This document shows positions 1 to 10,025 of a stretch of DNA of 57,066 nucleotides, one piece after another (the stretch's first letter is position 1; every line of letters starts with the position of its first letter). Origin of the DNA: an uncultured Eggerthellaceae bacterium (lineage in GTDB: Bacteria; Actinomycetota; Coriobacteriia; Coriobacteriales; Eggerthellaceae); the NCBI GenBank assembly GCA_946618265.1, contig CAMOLA010000006.1:1-57066 (forward strand), written 5' to 3'. The notes under the pieces are model-generated. The model did no database searches. It was not told the origin of the DNA and saw only the letters and a program-made list of their open reading frames with translations. The position numbers were made by a program, and so were the translations under genes.

Positions 1-880
1 TGACCAGCGTGCCCGGCGTGATGCCGAACCAGGCGTTGCCGCCCGCGATGAACACCGTGACGACCGACATGATGACCACCGCGATGATCGCCGTCACGAT
101 GCCGCGCACGAGGCTCGCCATCATGCGCTTGCTGTCCCGCGCCACGACCTCGCGATTGTAGTCGTCGAACAACCCGCGCTCGTAATCCTCGCGCCCGTAC
201 GTCTTCACGGCCAAGATGTTGGCCACGCTGTCGGCCAGCTCGCCCGACAGCTGGTTCTGCGCGCCGGCAGCCTGCTCGTTGAGGTTGAGGATGCGCTTGT
301 ACATGTAGTAGCTCACGCACGCGTACGCCAGGAGCAGCACCATGAGAATGAGCACGTACACCGGCACGCGCGGGCCCAGCACGACGCAAATCGACGCGAT
401 GGACACGACAACCGGGATGAACGGGAAGTTTATTCCCTCGATGAGCTGGTTGTACGCAGACATGAACTTCGTCGTCTGCGAGACGAGCGTGCCCCCGAAC
501 CGGTTGGAATGGAAGCTCATCGACTGGTTGGAAAGCGCATCGAAGCACATCCTGGCCAGGTCGTACGATACGGCAATCTCGAGCTTCCACAACGTGTAGT
601 CCTGAAGCTTGCTCGACGCCTGCCCCACCACGTTGATCAGCAGCAAGGCCGCGATGTACGGCCCGAATACCGTAAACACCTGGTCAGCCGCCACCGGCTC
701 TGCCGAAATGCGGTCCACGACCAAGCTCATTACGTAAGGATTGCCGTACGAAAGCAACGCGATGTAGCCCACCGTGCTCAACAACATGGCCACGTACAGC
801 CCCAGATGCTTGCGCGTCACCAGCCAGTAATAGTGCAACGTGCGCCGCGTCGTCTCCTGCGCACCAAAACTCTCCGCCAT
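1..880 (-). CDS. ABC exporter, transmembrane part (3' end outside the window)
   Basis: Reading on the minus strand from an ATG at 880, with GGAGG seven bases upstream, the frame stays open to the window edge (293 codons). The product begins MAESFGAQETTRR and then shows an ABC exporter type-1 membrane domain: hydrophobic segments near residues 28-48, 75-92, 158-190 and 255-280. Between them is the long cytoplasmic stretch typical of the family (LSGELADSVANILAVKTYGRE). The nucleotide-binding domain would lie beyond base 1. Such half-transporters dimerise in the membrane and export lipids, peptides or drugs; the substrate cannot be read from this part. No partner half-transporter is visible on the right side of the gene. 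Confidence 0.85.
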   Translation of the reverse strand, partial: MAESFGAQETTRRTLHYYWLVTRKHLGLYVAMLLSTVGYIALLSYGNPYVMSLVVDRISAEPVAADQVFTVFGPYIAALLLINVVGQASSKLQDYTLWKLEIAVSYDLARMCFDALSNQSMSFHSNRFGGTLVSQTTKFMSAYNQLIEGINFPFIPVVVSIASICVVLGPRVPVYVLILMVLLLAYACVSYYMYKRILNLNEQAAGAQNQLSGELADSVANILAVKTYGREDYERGLFDDYNREVVARDSKRMMASLVRGIVTAIIAVVIMSVVTVFIAGGNAWFGITPGTLV

Positions 881-1040
881 ACCATACCCTCCATTTCAGA
901 AGCGTATGATACTACACCGCCTGGCCGCATCGTGCAATTACGCAGACAGCTCGCCAAAGCCAAGCGAACGACCCCGTCTCCAGCCGAGGCCGGGCGGGCA
1001 GTCAAAAAAACGTATTAGCAAGAGACCGGATAGCGGTCAA

Positions 1041-1373
1041 CTACAGGGCGCAGAACTCGTCCCTCAGGTCCATGATCGTGCCGAGAAGCTCCGAATAGTC
1101 CATCTGCGTCTCGGCGCGCAAGAGCTCGGTGATCTCGGACATAGGCTCGTACAGCGGCGTGAGCGACAAGTTGCCCAGCACGCCCTTCAGCGCATGCGCG
1201 GCAGAAAACGCCTCGCCGAGATTGCCCGCGTCAAGGGCGCTTTTCAGATTGTCAAAGCCCTTTTCGTCTTTTACGGATTCGACCAGGCGCAGGTAGAACG
1301 CCTCGTTTCCCATGCAGCGACCCAAGCCTTCTTCAACGTTCGCGCCAAATGCCACCAAATCATCAAGCGTCAT
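1041..1373 (-). CDS. Hpt (histidine phosphotransfer) domain protein
   Basis: This 110-residue protein is a free-standing Hpt domain, an all-helical phosphorelay intermediate. The motif AAHALKGVLGN (residues about 59-69) carries the expected phospho-accepting His followed by Lys-Gly. Length fits a single Hpt domain. It lies 108 bases downstream of the large response-regulator/GGDEF/EAL gene in the same direction, so it may relay phosphate to that protein's receiver domain. The hybrid kinase at 19898 lacks an Hpt of its own and could be a donor, but that is inference. A GC-rich hairpin at 1441-1468 lies between the two genes and might lower co-expression. Confidence 0.85.
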   Translation of the reverse strand: MTLDDLVAFGANVEEGLGRCMGNEAFYLRLVESVKDEKGFDNLKSALDAGNLGEAFSAAHALKGVLGNLSLTPLYEPMSEITELLRAETQMDYSELLGTIMDLRDEFCAL

Positions 1374-1440
1374 AACCTGATCCTTTCAAGTATGCATCCG
1401 TTAGGGGCGTGCACCTGCGAGCAAAACCTGCTCCGCCACG

Positions 1441-1468
1441 GCGCCTCGCCCCGTACGGGCGAGGGCGC
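1441..1468. terminator. GC-rich hairpin between signalling gene and Hpt gene
   Basis: An inverted repeat with arms GCGCCTCGCCC and GGGCGAGGGCGC (one bulged base, about five-base loop). It lies 13 bases after the stop of the large c-di-GMP gene and before the Hpt start. There is no T-run, so it could be an attenuator or an RNA-stabilising hairpin rather than a full terminator. Confidence 0.4.
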
Positions 1469-1481
1469 ACCGCCCGATTCC

Positions 1482-4400
1482 CTATCTCGCCTTGATCCGC
1501 TTCTTGTTCTCGTACATGTTCGCATCGGCGCGCTCGAATACCGATGCCATGCTCGCATCCTCGCCCGGCCGATACTCGGATATGCCGCCGGTTACGGAAA
1601 CGCCTTCGGAATCCCTGTGGGCCCTGCTGTTCTCCTCGAGCAGCCCCATCAGCCGTTCGCGGTCGTCGTAATCGGGCCCGCGCAGCACCACGACGAACTC
1701 GTCGCTGCCCGTACGGTACACGGGGCTGCGCTTGAACACGTTGCACACCACGATGCAAGCATCCTTCAGGTATCGATCGCCTGCGCTATGGCCCTTCGCA
1801 TCGTTGATCTCCCGCAGATGGTCAACATCGCAGACGGCCACCGCAAACGGAACCTGCTCGCCGCTTTCGATTGACTGGTTGATCTTGCGTTCGTCGGTCA
1901 TGTAAGCATGCATGCTCTTCACGCCCGTCAGCGCATCCTGGTTGGCCATGCGCAGCGCACGCGCGTATTCGTGCTCGCGGCGTATCTGATCGTCGACATC
2001 GCTCACCCCGATGACGAGGTAGCTGTCATGCTGACCGCTCATGCGCGTGGCCTTGAGGTGAACGTATTTCGACGCGGCGCCGAACATGAGGCGGTACGTG
2101 AGCGTAAACGTCTTGTCGCGGTCGAGCGCGGCCATCACGTTTTCCTTGGTGAACGTCGACAAGAACATCTCGACGTCGTCCGGATGCGCGACGCGCGCGA
2201 TGTTTTCGCGGCTGAGCTCGAAGAACTCGTCGCCGCTCTTCTCGATGCCCAAATCGCCGTACTGCTCGTTGGAGCTGTACTCGATGAAATGGTTCGTCTC
2301 GGCATTGACGTAATAGATGGTGATGTAGTCGAGGGCAAGCGCCTTGACGATGCTCGCGTACGTCACGCTGCTGCGCCGCTGGGCTTCGAGCTTTTCTGAT
2401 TCGGTGATCTGCGCATCCACGTTGGTCACGCCGATGATGACATGACGGCGGTCGTCCTCGTCGGCCCACACCGCCTTGAGGCTGTAGTACAAGGGCGACT
2501 CGTCGATAACGAGCCGGTACGCCATCGTGAAAACGCCGTTGCGGTTCAACATGGCCAGCAGGTCGTCTTTGCCCAAGGCGGCGGCAACCCGCTCTTGATC
2601 GTCACGATAGACGACCTCGAGGATGTTGCGCGTGCACTCCATGAAGAAATCCTGGCCGCTCAGCTGCAGTTCGAGCTTGCGGTAGTGCCCATCGGCTTTG
2701 AACTCGAGGTAGCTGTCAGAAATCACGTCCACGTAGTAGATGCTTTCCATATCGGCGGAAAGCGCCTGCGCCAAGCTGCTGAAATTGAGCTCGTTGGAGC
2801 CGGTGGCCAAGGTCATCTGCTGGAGCTGCGTGCTCACGTCGCTGATGCCGATAACGATGTGATGGTCATCGTGCGTCGTGGCCTTGACGGCCTTCAGGCT
2901 GAAGAAGGCCGGCTCGCCCGCAAGGTCCTTGCGATACGTCATGAAGAACGGATCGCCCCCATCGAGCTGCGCGAGCAGCGCATCCTTGTTCATGCTGGCC
3001 TCGACGCGCATGCGGTCGTCGTGCCAGAGCGGCTCGAAGACACGCTGCATCATGTCCTCGAAGAAATCGGGCCCGCTATCCTCGATCTGCAAGTCCTCGC
3101 GCGAACCCTCGGAGCTGAACTCGACGTAATGGTTGCTCTCCGTGTCAACGTAGTAAATGTACTCGAACCCGCTCGACAACGCATGGGCGATCTCGCCGAA
3201 CGCCGAATACGACGAACGCTTTTCGAAAGAACCGCCCAATCCAGCTGCCATGTTCTTTGCATGCTCGCTGCGCTCGGCGACGAACGCCTCGTACTCGTCA
3301 GCCGGAAGCGGGCGCGAGAAATAGTAGCCCTGGACGAAATCGCAGCCCATCTCGCGCAACGCTATCATCTGCTCTTTGGTCTCGACGCCTTCGGCGATGA
3401 CGGGCACCGACAGGTAGTTGGCGATGTCGATGACGATTTCGAGCATGCGCGTGTCGGCGCGATTGCCGAACGCGTTGCGAATGAACATCATGTCGAGCTT
3501 GAGGGCGTCGATCGGCAGCGTGGAGATCATGTTCAGCGACGAATACCCCGTGCCGAAGTCGTCCATCTCGACCTTGAACCCAAGCGCCCGCAGCTTGTCG
3601 ACCGTCTCGATGATCTGCTCCGAATCCTGCGTATAGGCCGACTCGGTGATCTCGAGCAGCAGCTCGTTGGTGCTCAGGTCGTTTTCATGAAGAATATCGA
3701 GCAGGTCGTCAACGAGATGCGGGTCGTACATGTCGATGCGCGACACGTTGACCGACACGGGCACTACGAAACCGAACTTTTCCTTCCATGCTTTGACCTG
3801 GCAAGCCGCTTCGCGCCATACGTACATATCCAACTGCTGGATAAGCCCATTGTCCTCGAACAGCGGAATGAAGACGCCCGGCGATATCATGCCGAGCTCT
3901 GGATGCTTCCAGCGCACGAGCGCCTCGGCACTTGCCAGGACGGGAATCTCGGGCTGGACGTCGAACTTGGGCTGGTAGTGGATCTGGAACTGCCGCTCTC
4001 TCACGGCCGCCGCGAAATCGCCGATGAGCTGCTCGGAATACAGCTCCCGCTCGCGCAGCGCGCTGTCGTAGATCCCGATCCTCTTGGTGAAGCTGCCCTG
4101 CACCGTATCGGCGGCCATCTTGGCGCGGTCGAAGCGGCGCTCGACCTCGAGCTGCTTGTCCACGTTGGCGTACACGCCCATGCGCAGCCAGATGCGCGTG
4201 GCGTCGTTGATATCGCCCCCATCCGAAAGCCCGGCTGAAGCGTTTTCGAGAATGAAGCCGTATTCCTTGCCATGCGGGCAGTACACGAGGAACGTGTCGG
4301 CCTCGCGCCGGCAGACGATGCCGTCGATATCGGACACGGCAGCCCGCAGCGCCTCGCCGATGCCACGCAGAACGGTGTCGCCGTAGGCCGTGCCGAACCG

Positions 4401-4967
4401 GTCGTTGATCATGTGAAAATGGTTCACATCGACCACGATGGCGTCCATTTCGACGCCTTTGTGATGCTGGTCGTATTGTTCGGCGTAGCGGTAGAAGAAC
4501 TCCTTGTTGTACAGGCCGGTCAGCGGATCGCGCTCCGTCGAGTTGATGATCTGGCGATCCTCGGAAAGCTCGATGGTGCGCCGCACGCGCGCCAGGATGA
4601 CGTCTGCGCGCGGATAAGGCTTTGGAATGAAGTCGATGGCGCCCAGCGTGAGGCTCTCGACCTCGGCATCCTGGTCCGACGTGATGACGACTATCGGAAT
4701 CTGGGATATTTCGGGGTCGGCCCCCGCAGCCTTGAGCACCTCGGTGCCGCTGAGCACCGGCATCATGATGTCGAGCAACACGAGCGAGAGCGAATCCCGG
4801 TTCTCGCGCATCGCATCGAGCGTTTGCTGGCCGTCCTCGGCGAAGATGAGCTCGTAGCGATCCTGCAGAATCGCCTCCAGCAGTTGGCGATTGATCCATT
4901 CATCATCGGCAACCAGCACCAAACGCTTGCCATTTGCCGAGTAGAATCTTTCATGGCTCTTCAGCAT
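1482..4967 (-). CDS. Multidomain c-di-GMP protein: REC-GGDEF(degenerate)-EAL-PAS-like x3-GGDEF
   Basis: A 1161-residue cytoplasmic signalling protein. A CheY-like receiver comes first (about 16-135; acidic pair DDE at 21-23, phospho-acceptor D66 in LLDIMMP). Next is a GGDEF domain (about 145-300) whose signature is degenerate (READT), so it is probably not catalytic. Then comes an EAL phosphodiesterase (about 315-565) with EALVRW, NVS, EITES, DDFGTGYS, AEGVET and QGYYFSRP all intact. Three tandem PAS-like modules of about 115 residues follow (about 590-960), each with an I-YYVD ... FF ... SLKA ... IGxSDV pattern. The C-terminal GGDEF domain (about 985-1155) has an active-type TGSDEF signature. 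It probably both makes and degrades c-di-GMP under receiver and PAS control. Start chosen at the ATG with AGGAG upstream. Confidence 0.9.
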   Translation of the reverse strand: MLKSHERFYSANGKRLVLVADDEWINRQLLEAILQDRYELIFAEDGQQTLDAMRENRDSLSLVLLDIMMPVLSGTEVLKAAGADPEISQIPIVVITSDQDAEVESLTLGAIDFIPKPYPRADVILARVRRTIELSEDRQIINSTERDPLTGLYNKEFFYRYAEQYDQHHKGVEMDAIVVDVNHFHMINDRFGTAYGDTVLRGIGEALRAAVSDIDGIVCRREADTFLVYCPHGKEYGFILENASAGLSDGGDINDATRIWLRMGVYANVDKQLEVERRFDRAKMAADTVQGSFTKRIGIYDSALRERELYSEQLIGDFAAAVRERQFQIHYQPKFDVQPEIPVLASAEALVRWKHPELGMISPGVFIPLFEDNGLIQQLDMYVWREAACQVKAWKEKFGFVVPVSVNVSRIDMYDPHLVDDLLDILHENDLSTNELLLEITESAYTQDSEQIIETVDKLRALGFKVEMDDFGTGYSSLNMISTLPIDALKLDMMFIRNAFGNRADTRMLEIVIDIANYLSVPVIAEGVETKEQMIALREMGCDFVQGYYFSRPLPADEYEAFVAERSEHAKNMAAGLGGSFEKRSSYSAFGEIAHALSSGFEYIYYVDTESNHYVEFSSEGSREDLQIEDSGPDFFEDMMQRVFEPLWHDDRMRVEASMNKDALLAQLDGGDPFFMTYRKDLAGEPAFFSLKAVKATTHDDHHIVIGISDVSTQLQQMTLATGSNELNFSSLAQALSADMESIYYVDVISDSYLEFKADGHYRKLELQLSGQDFFMECTRNILEVVYRDDQERVAAALGKDDLLAMLNRNGVFTMAYRLVIDESPLYYSLKAVWADEDDRRHVIIGVTNVDAQITESEKLEAQRRSSVTYASIVKALALDYITIYYVNAETNHFIEYSSNEQYGDLGIEKSGDEFFELSRENIARVAHPDDVEMFLSTFTKENVMAALDRDKTFTLTYRLMFGAASKYVHLKATRMSGQHDSYLVIGVSDVDDQIRREHEYARALRMANQDALTGVKSMHAYMTDERKINQSIESGEQVPFAVAVCDVDHLREINDAKGHSAGDRYLKDACIVVCNVFKRSPVYRTGSDEFVVVLRGPDYDDRERLMGLLEENSRAHRDSEGVSVTGGISEYRPGEDASMASVFERADANMYENKKRIKAR

Positions 4968-5112
4968 AGGTATGCCACTCCTAGCTTTGTTCGACTCTGC
5001 CGCTTCGGAACGAGCGGACCGGCAGCATATCGCAATTGCTAATCAATGCAACATCATTTTACTAAATCGGCGTGGCGATGTGGTGAAATCTTCGCCCCAG
5101 AACGCAATTGCT

Positions 5113-5139
5113 GACCGAAAGGGAGACTCCCTTTCGGTC
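5113..5139. repeat. Family-B palindrome (GACCGAAAGGGAG arm)
   Basis: A perfect 13+1+13 palindrome with arm GACCGAAAGGGAG. It ends nine bases from the stop codon of the lipoprotein gene at 5149, so it lies 3' of that gene. The same unit recurs at 14853, 14926, 23800, 32226, 32256, 33242 and 37921. It is the only notable element in the gap 4968-5148. Confidence 0.85.
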
Positions 5140-5148
5140 TGTAACGCG

Positions 5149-5559
5149 CTAGGATGCCGCGCTCGATGGGGACGACGAGCCGCCCTTGACGAACGTCATG
5201 CTCGAGCCGTTGCCGTCTTCAAGCACGAGTTTGCCGTCGGAAAGCTTCAGCATGCCCGAAATGCCGCCCTCGACAGACGCGGTGCCTTCCGTGGCGCTTT
5301 TCGCCTCCCAGGTCACGTTGGTTACGTCGCCTGCCAGGTCAAGGCTGCCCGTCCCGTCTTCCTTCAAATCGAGCGTGATGCTGTACCCTACGGACTTCAT
5401 GAGCATGACCGTCGACTCATCGAGCGTCTGTTCGCTGCCGCTCTCGAGCGACCATGAGCCCACGAAACCCGCCTTGTTGTCGGCACATCCCCAAAACGCC
5501 ACGCTCAAGGAAGCCATGCAGCATATCGCAACAAGCGCTATTCCGATTCTCTTTACCAT
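5149..5559 (-). CDS. Small putative lipoprotein
   Basis: This 136-residue protein has a lipoprotein signal peptide: a basic start (MVKR), a hydrophobic core, and a lipobox-like FWGC with Cys at about residue 25. The mature part (about 110 residues) contains alternating strand-like segments (GSWSLESG, SITLDLKEDGTGSLDL, VTWEAKS, GMLKLSDGKLVLED, SSMTFVKG). This resembles small beta-rich lipocalin-like or DUF5640-type lipoproteins found in Firmicutes and Actinobacteria. The tail is Ser-rich. No specific function can be named. It stands alone between the c-di-GMP gene and gdhA, with a palindrome at its 3' end. Confidence 0.7.
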   Translation of the reverse strand: MVKRIGIALVAICCMASLSVAFWGCADNKAGFVGSWSLESGSEQTLDESTVMLMKSVGYSITLDLKEDGTGSLDLAGDVTNVTWEAKSATEGTASVEGGISGMLKLSDGKLVLEDGNGSSMTFVKGGSSSPSSAAS

Positions 5560-5640
5560 AAACGCCTCCGATCAAGCGGAACCCACGAGCTTGATCACGT
5601 CGCGGACGGGATCCGCCAATCCCCATGATAGCCCAAAGCG

Positions 5641-5667
5641 AAACGCCAATGCCAGGCACCGGCGTTT
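5641..5667. terminator. Inverted repeat 3' of gdhA
   Basis: Arms AAACGCC and GGCGTTT enclose a 13-base loop. It lies downstream of gdhA on the minus strand, after the stronger hairpin at 5684. On the minus strand it ends in TTT. Probably part of the gdhA 3' region. Confidence 0.4.
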
Positions 5668-5683
5668 CGCCAGCAGGAAAAGA

Positions 5684-5710
5684 GGCCGCCGAGGATAATC
5701 CCCAACGGCC
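5684..5710 (-). terminator. Probable rho-independent terminator of gdhA
   Basis: On the minus strand, GGCCG ... CGGCC frames an inner complementary stretch and is followed by TCTTTT. It lies 28 bases past the gdhA stop codon, the usual position for an intrinsic terminator. Confidence 0.6.
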
Positions 5711-5737
5711 CCTTTGCTCTTTGCTTATAAGGCTACG

Positions 5738-7141
<1,404 letters not shown>

Positions 7142-7236
7142 TTAAAGACCATACGGTCCTGCAGCATCCGATGAGAAATGATACTGGGCGTATAAGTTTC
7201 AATTGGTTTCGGGAGTGTTAATATCGACCAATGCCG

Positions 7237-7304
7237 ATGATACGTTACCTCAGAGGCACTGTATCATTTGCAAATGATACAGTGCCTCTGAGGTAACGTA
7301 TCAT
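7237..7304. repeat. 68-bp perfect palindrome: two inverted family-A units
   Basis: Two copies of the 31-base family-A unit (7237-7267 and 7274-7304) face each other across TTGCAA. Together they make a perfect 34+34 palindrome. It lies nine bases from the stop of the transglutaminase-like gene and 144 bases upstream of the gdhA start. In RNA it would form a very stable hairpin. Related units lie at 19739, 41624, 41692 and 49602. Confidence 0.9.
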
Positions 7305-7313
7305 CCTACCGCG

Positions 7314-8627
7314 CTAGCGCTTGACTTTCACGCTCTTTCCGCTATTGGCCGATTTGAAATACTTCGCATAGGCGCCCTTTTTCTTGCGCGCCGAGTCGAC
7401 GAGCTTGATCGTCTTGACACGCGACCCGGTCAGGCTGTTCTTCACGCGAGCAGCGCTGAACTTGGCCGAAGCGACCTTCAGCGTTGCGGCCTTCGCGTTC
7501 GCGAATGCGCTCTCGCCGATGCCGACGACCTTGTACTTCACGCCCTTGCGCTTGACGGTCGCGGGTATCGCAAGCGTCTTCGCCTTGCGCTTCGACGAGC
7601 TTGCCACGCCGACGAGCTTGACCTTCTTCGATCCGCACGCCACGTACTTGAGGCCCTTGGACTTGAAGCCCTTGGTGTAGAGCTTGTAGTCGTTGCAATG
7701 CGTTTCCCAGTTGTCCGTGTTCAGGTTGTTGCGCATCGCCTTGTACTTGTTCGACGTGCACTTGTGATGCGACCACCATCCGCCGCGCTCGGAAACGTTC
7801 TCGAGCATCATGGACTTGTCCGATTGTAAGAGGTACAAGTGGCAGCGGCTATGCTTCCAGTTGTACTCTTTCGAGAATTTCTTGCCCGTATAGCCGTTGT
7901 CCCACGTCGGATCGACGTTATACCACTTGCCGCCCACTTTCACGAGATTCCAGGCATGATCGCCTTTGTTGTTGAAGGCCATGTCGACGTCGAAGCCGCA
8001 GCGGCGCAGCAGCAAGTCCATGCTCCGCGCGAACCCGAAGCAGTCGCCCTGGCCCTTGACCAGCCCATCATAGGCGGTCTTCTTGCTTTTGCCGTAATCC
8101 ATCATGTCGATGACGTAATCGTGCAGCACGTGGACTTTCATGGCTTGGGTCATGCCCGGCGCTATGCGCAACTTGGCCTTGGCGACGGCCGCATCAAGCT
8201 CCTTGCGCATCTTGGTTATGGCTTCATCGCTATAACTGACTGGAATGCTGAACTTCGCGGCCTTGAACGACTCGTCGCTGAACGTGTTGACCCAGAACAG
8301 CTCGCCATTGCCGTGAAGCAGATAGCCCACATGCAAGGCTTGTGCGCTCGTGAGCCCCAGATCGGACACATCGACCACGATGCGGCTCGGCTGGTTCTCG
8401 TAGTCCATGATGGCCTTCAGGGCACGGTTGTACGCCGTCTTCTCCTTGGCGGTCGGCGCCGGCGCCACGCGCACCGTCGTGCTCGCGGATCCCGGGACAA
8501 ACGGCGTTGCAGCGCAAGCCGCTTCGGGCGCAGAACAGACGAGACACGAAACAACCAGCACGAGGGCGGCGGCAACTGCGGCAAAGCGCGTTGCCCAACT
8601 CGAAAACCTGCAGGTAAGCTCGTTCAT
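7314..8627 (-). CDS. Secreted transglutaminase-like protein with C-terminal LRR-type module
   Basis: This 437-residue protein has an N-terminal signal peptide (hydrophobic about 15-40, likely cleaved near ACAATP). The transglutaminase-like core shows GQGDCFGFA with Cys196, DHAWN with His224 and NVDPTWD with Asp239, the Cys-His-Asp triad of the fold. Bacterial members act as peptidases or amidases on surface substrates. The C-terminal 120 residues (GIGESAFANA ... SGKSVKVKR) are Lys-rich and resemble degenerate BspA-type LRR_5 repeats. The LRR protein encoded next (8721) ends in a closely similar segment, so the two genes probably share an origin or a common surface-attachment role. No LPXTG-type signal is present. 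Confidence 0.85.
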   Translation of the reverse strand: MNELTCRFSSWATRFAAVAAALVLVVSCLVCSAPEAACAATPFVPGSASTTVRVAPAPTAKEKTAYNRALKAIMDYENQPSRIVVDVSDLGLTSAQALHVGYLLHGNGELFWVNTFSDESFKAAKFSIPVSYSDEAITKMRKELDAAVAKAKLRIAPGMTQAMKVHVLHDYVIDMMDYGKSKKTAYDGLVKGQGDCFGFARSMDLLLRRCGFDVDMAFNNKGDHAWNLVKVGGKWYNVDPTWDNGYTGKKFSKEYNWKHSRCHLYLLQSDKSMMLENVSERGGWWSHHKCTSNKYKAMRNNLNTDNWETHCNDYKLYTKGFKSKGLKYVACGSKKVKLVGVASSSKRKAKTLAIPATVKRKGVKYKVVGIGESAFANAKAATLKVASAKFSAARVKNSLTGSRVKTIKLVDSARKKKGAYAKYFKSANSGKSVKVKR

Positions 8628-8720
8628 GGCGAATTGGCTCCTAACCGAAAGCGGCCGCCGTCCACCCAGACAGCGACCGCTCCATTTCCGGAAACTCTTG
8701 TGGGCTTAAGCTCCAGTGAT

Positions 8721-9311
8721 TTACTTGACCTTGACCTTCTTGCCGGAATTCTTCTTCTTGAAGGCCTTCTTGTAGGTCTTCTTCATGGCCTTTGCGCCAG
8801 CTTTGCACTTGATGGTCTTGACCTTCGAGCCCTTCAGCGACTTCTTGACGTTCTTCTTCGTCAGGCTCTTACCACGATCGGTAACCTTGGGCGTCGTGAT
8901 GGTGACGGTCTTGATCTTGGACTTGGCGAATGCCTTGGCCTTGATCTTGTACACATACTTCGGCAGCGTGACCTTCTTCAGCTTCGTGCCCTTGAAGGCC
9001 TTCTTAGCGATAACGCCGATCTCGTACGTGGTGCCGTTGTATTCGAGCTCCTCGTCGAGGACCGCAGGCGCCTTCTTCGGGTTCTTGAAGCCGACCAGCG
9101 TGACGCCAGAAACGCCAGCCTGGTTCTTGACCTTGTAAATCGTGCCCGTCTTGGTGCCCTTCATCTGAACGGTCGTCTGACCCGGCGTTAGCGTGCTGTT
9201 CTGCTTAGCATACGCCGGCTGTGCGCCGAGACCCATGCCGATGGCCAGAATGGCCGCCACGAACGCAGCGATGATGCCTATTTGCATCTTCTTGCTCAAA
9301 ATTCCCTGCAT
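8721..9311 (-). CDS. Small secreted LRR_5 (BspA-like) protein
   Basis: A 196-residue, strongly basic exported protein. Start taken at the ATG at 9311, which has GGGGAG just upstream; the longer frame would add nine residues. Signal peptide: KKMQIGIIAAFVAAILAIGMGLGAQPAYA, likely cut after AYA. The mature part contains one or two BspA-like leucine-rich units (YEIGVIAKKAFKGTKLKKVTLPKYVYKIKAKAFAKSKIKTVTI) and ends in a Lys-rich tail with SGKKVKVK. The tail is very close to that of the transglutaminase-like protein immediately downstream. Both are likely surface or secreted proteins, perhaps held by charge. No catalytic motif was seen. Confidence 0.8.
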   Translation of the reverse strand: MQGILSKKMQIGIIAAFVAAILAIGMGLGAQPAYAKQNSTLTPGQTTVQMKGTKTGTIYKVKNQAGVSGVTLVGFKNPKKAPAVLDEELEYNGTTYEIGVIAKKAFKGTKLKKVTLPKYVYKIKAKAFAKSKIKTVTITTPKVTDRGKSLTKKNVKKSLKGSKVKTIKCKAGAKAMKKTYKKAFKKKNSGKKVKVK

Positions 9312-9393
9312 TCTCTCCCCTTTCATGTCGAATATCACCTTTCAAACCTAAGCCCAGTAGGTGTCGGGAACAATATTACTACCAATTAGCTCT

Positions 9394-10020
9394 TTAAAAA
9401 CCTTTTTTTACCGCTTTTCGGTAAAAAGCATAATGGTTTGGCGCATGCGCATCGCTCACCAGGGCATCTGCGAGGCCTTCCTTCAGCAGACGCTTGGCAA
9501 CTTTGGCCGATTTGCTGAACATGCCACCGAACAGGTCGGCCGCGCTCACTTGCATGCGAATGCCCGTTTCGTACATCCGATACGCGAGATCGAAATCTTC
9601 GACCACGCTCGCATATCGCTCGGGATGCGCGAGCACGATGTCGAGGCCGTAGGTGCTCTGCAAGGTATAGAACGTGCGCTCCCATTCGTGCGGAACCTCG
9701 GCTCCACTGTTGAACTCGATGAGGATGACGTTCGAGTTGCCAATCGTGAATTCGGGAGCGCGATGCAGCCCAATCTTGAGCAGCCGCTTGTAATACACCT
9801 CGAACCCGAGCGTCCACCGAATGTCGGGCGCATACTGGGCGAGCTGCGCGAACCTGCGCTCGACCGTCCCACGATCGAAGTCGTCCCAGCGCATGTGCGG
9901 CGTGCAGACGATGTCGGTAATGCCGCTCGCCCGCGCCTCGTCAACCATGGCGCACGTGGTCTCCCAATCGGGAGATCCGTCATCGACGCCCCAGAGGATA
10001 TGACAATGCTCGTCACGCAT
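9394..10020 (-). CDS. cpsB: CpsB/CapC-type protein-tyrosine phosphatase (PHP fold)
   Basis: A 208-residue metal-dependent phosphatase that dephosphorylates CpsD-type tyrosine kinases and so tunes capsule or exopolysaccharide assembly. The metal-binding PHP motif DEHCHILWGVDDGS is at the N-terminus (His5, His7), followed by CTPHMRW (His42), EFNSGAE, LAHPERY and SDAH, all expected in the family. Shorter than the usual 240-250 residues but with the motifs intact. It is the last gene of a minus-strand operon and begins five bases after the cpsD stop. Downstream there is no clear terminator before the LRR gene on the same strand. Confidence 0.9.
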   Translation of the reverse strand: MRDEHCHILWGVDDGSPDWETTCAMVDEARASGITDIVCTPHMRWDDFDRGTVERRFAQLAQYAPDIRWTLGFEVYYKRLLKIGLHRAPEFTIGNSNVILIEFNSGAEVPHEWERTFYTLQSTYGLDIVLAHPERYASVVEDFDLAYRMYETGIRMQVSAADLFGGMFSKSAKVAKRLLKEGLADALVSDAHAPNHYAFYRKAVKKGF

Positions 10021-10025
10021 GGACG

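Noticed and set aside
2442..4238. 598-codon plus-strand frame opposite the c-di-GMP gene
   Set aside because: Shadow of the EAL/PAS-encoding strand; no ribosome-binding site or domain.
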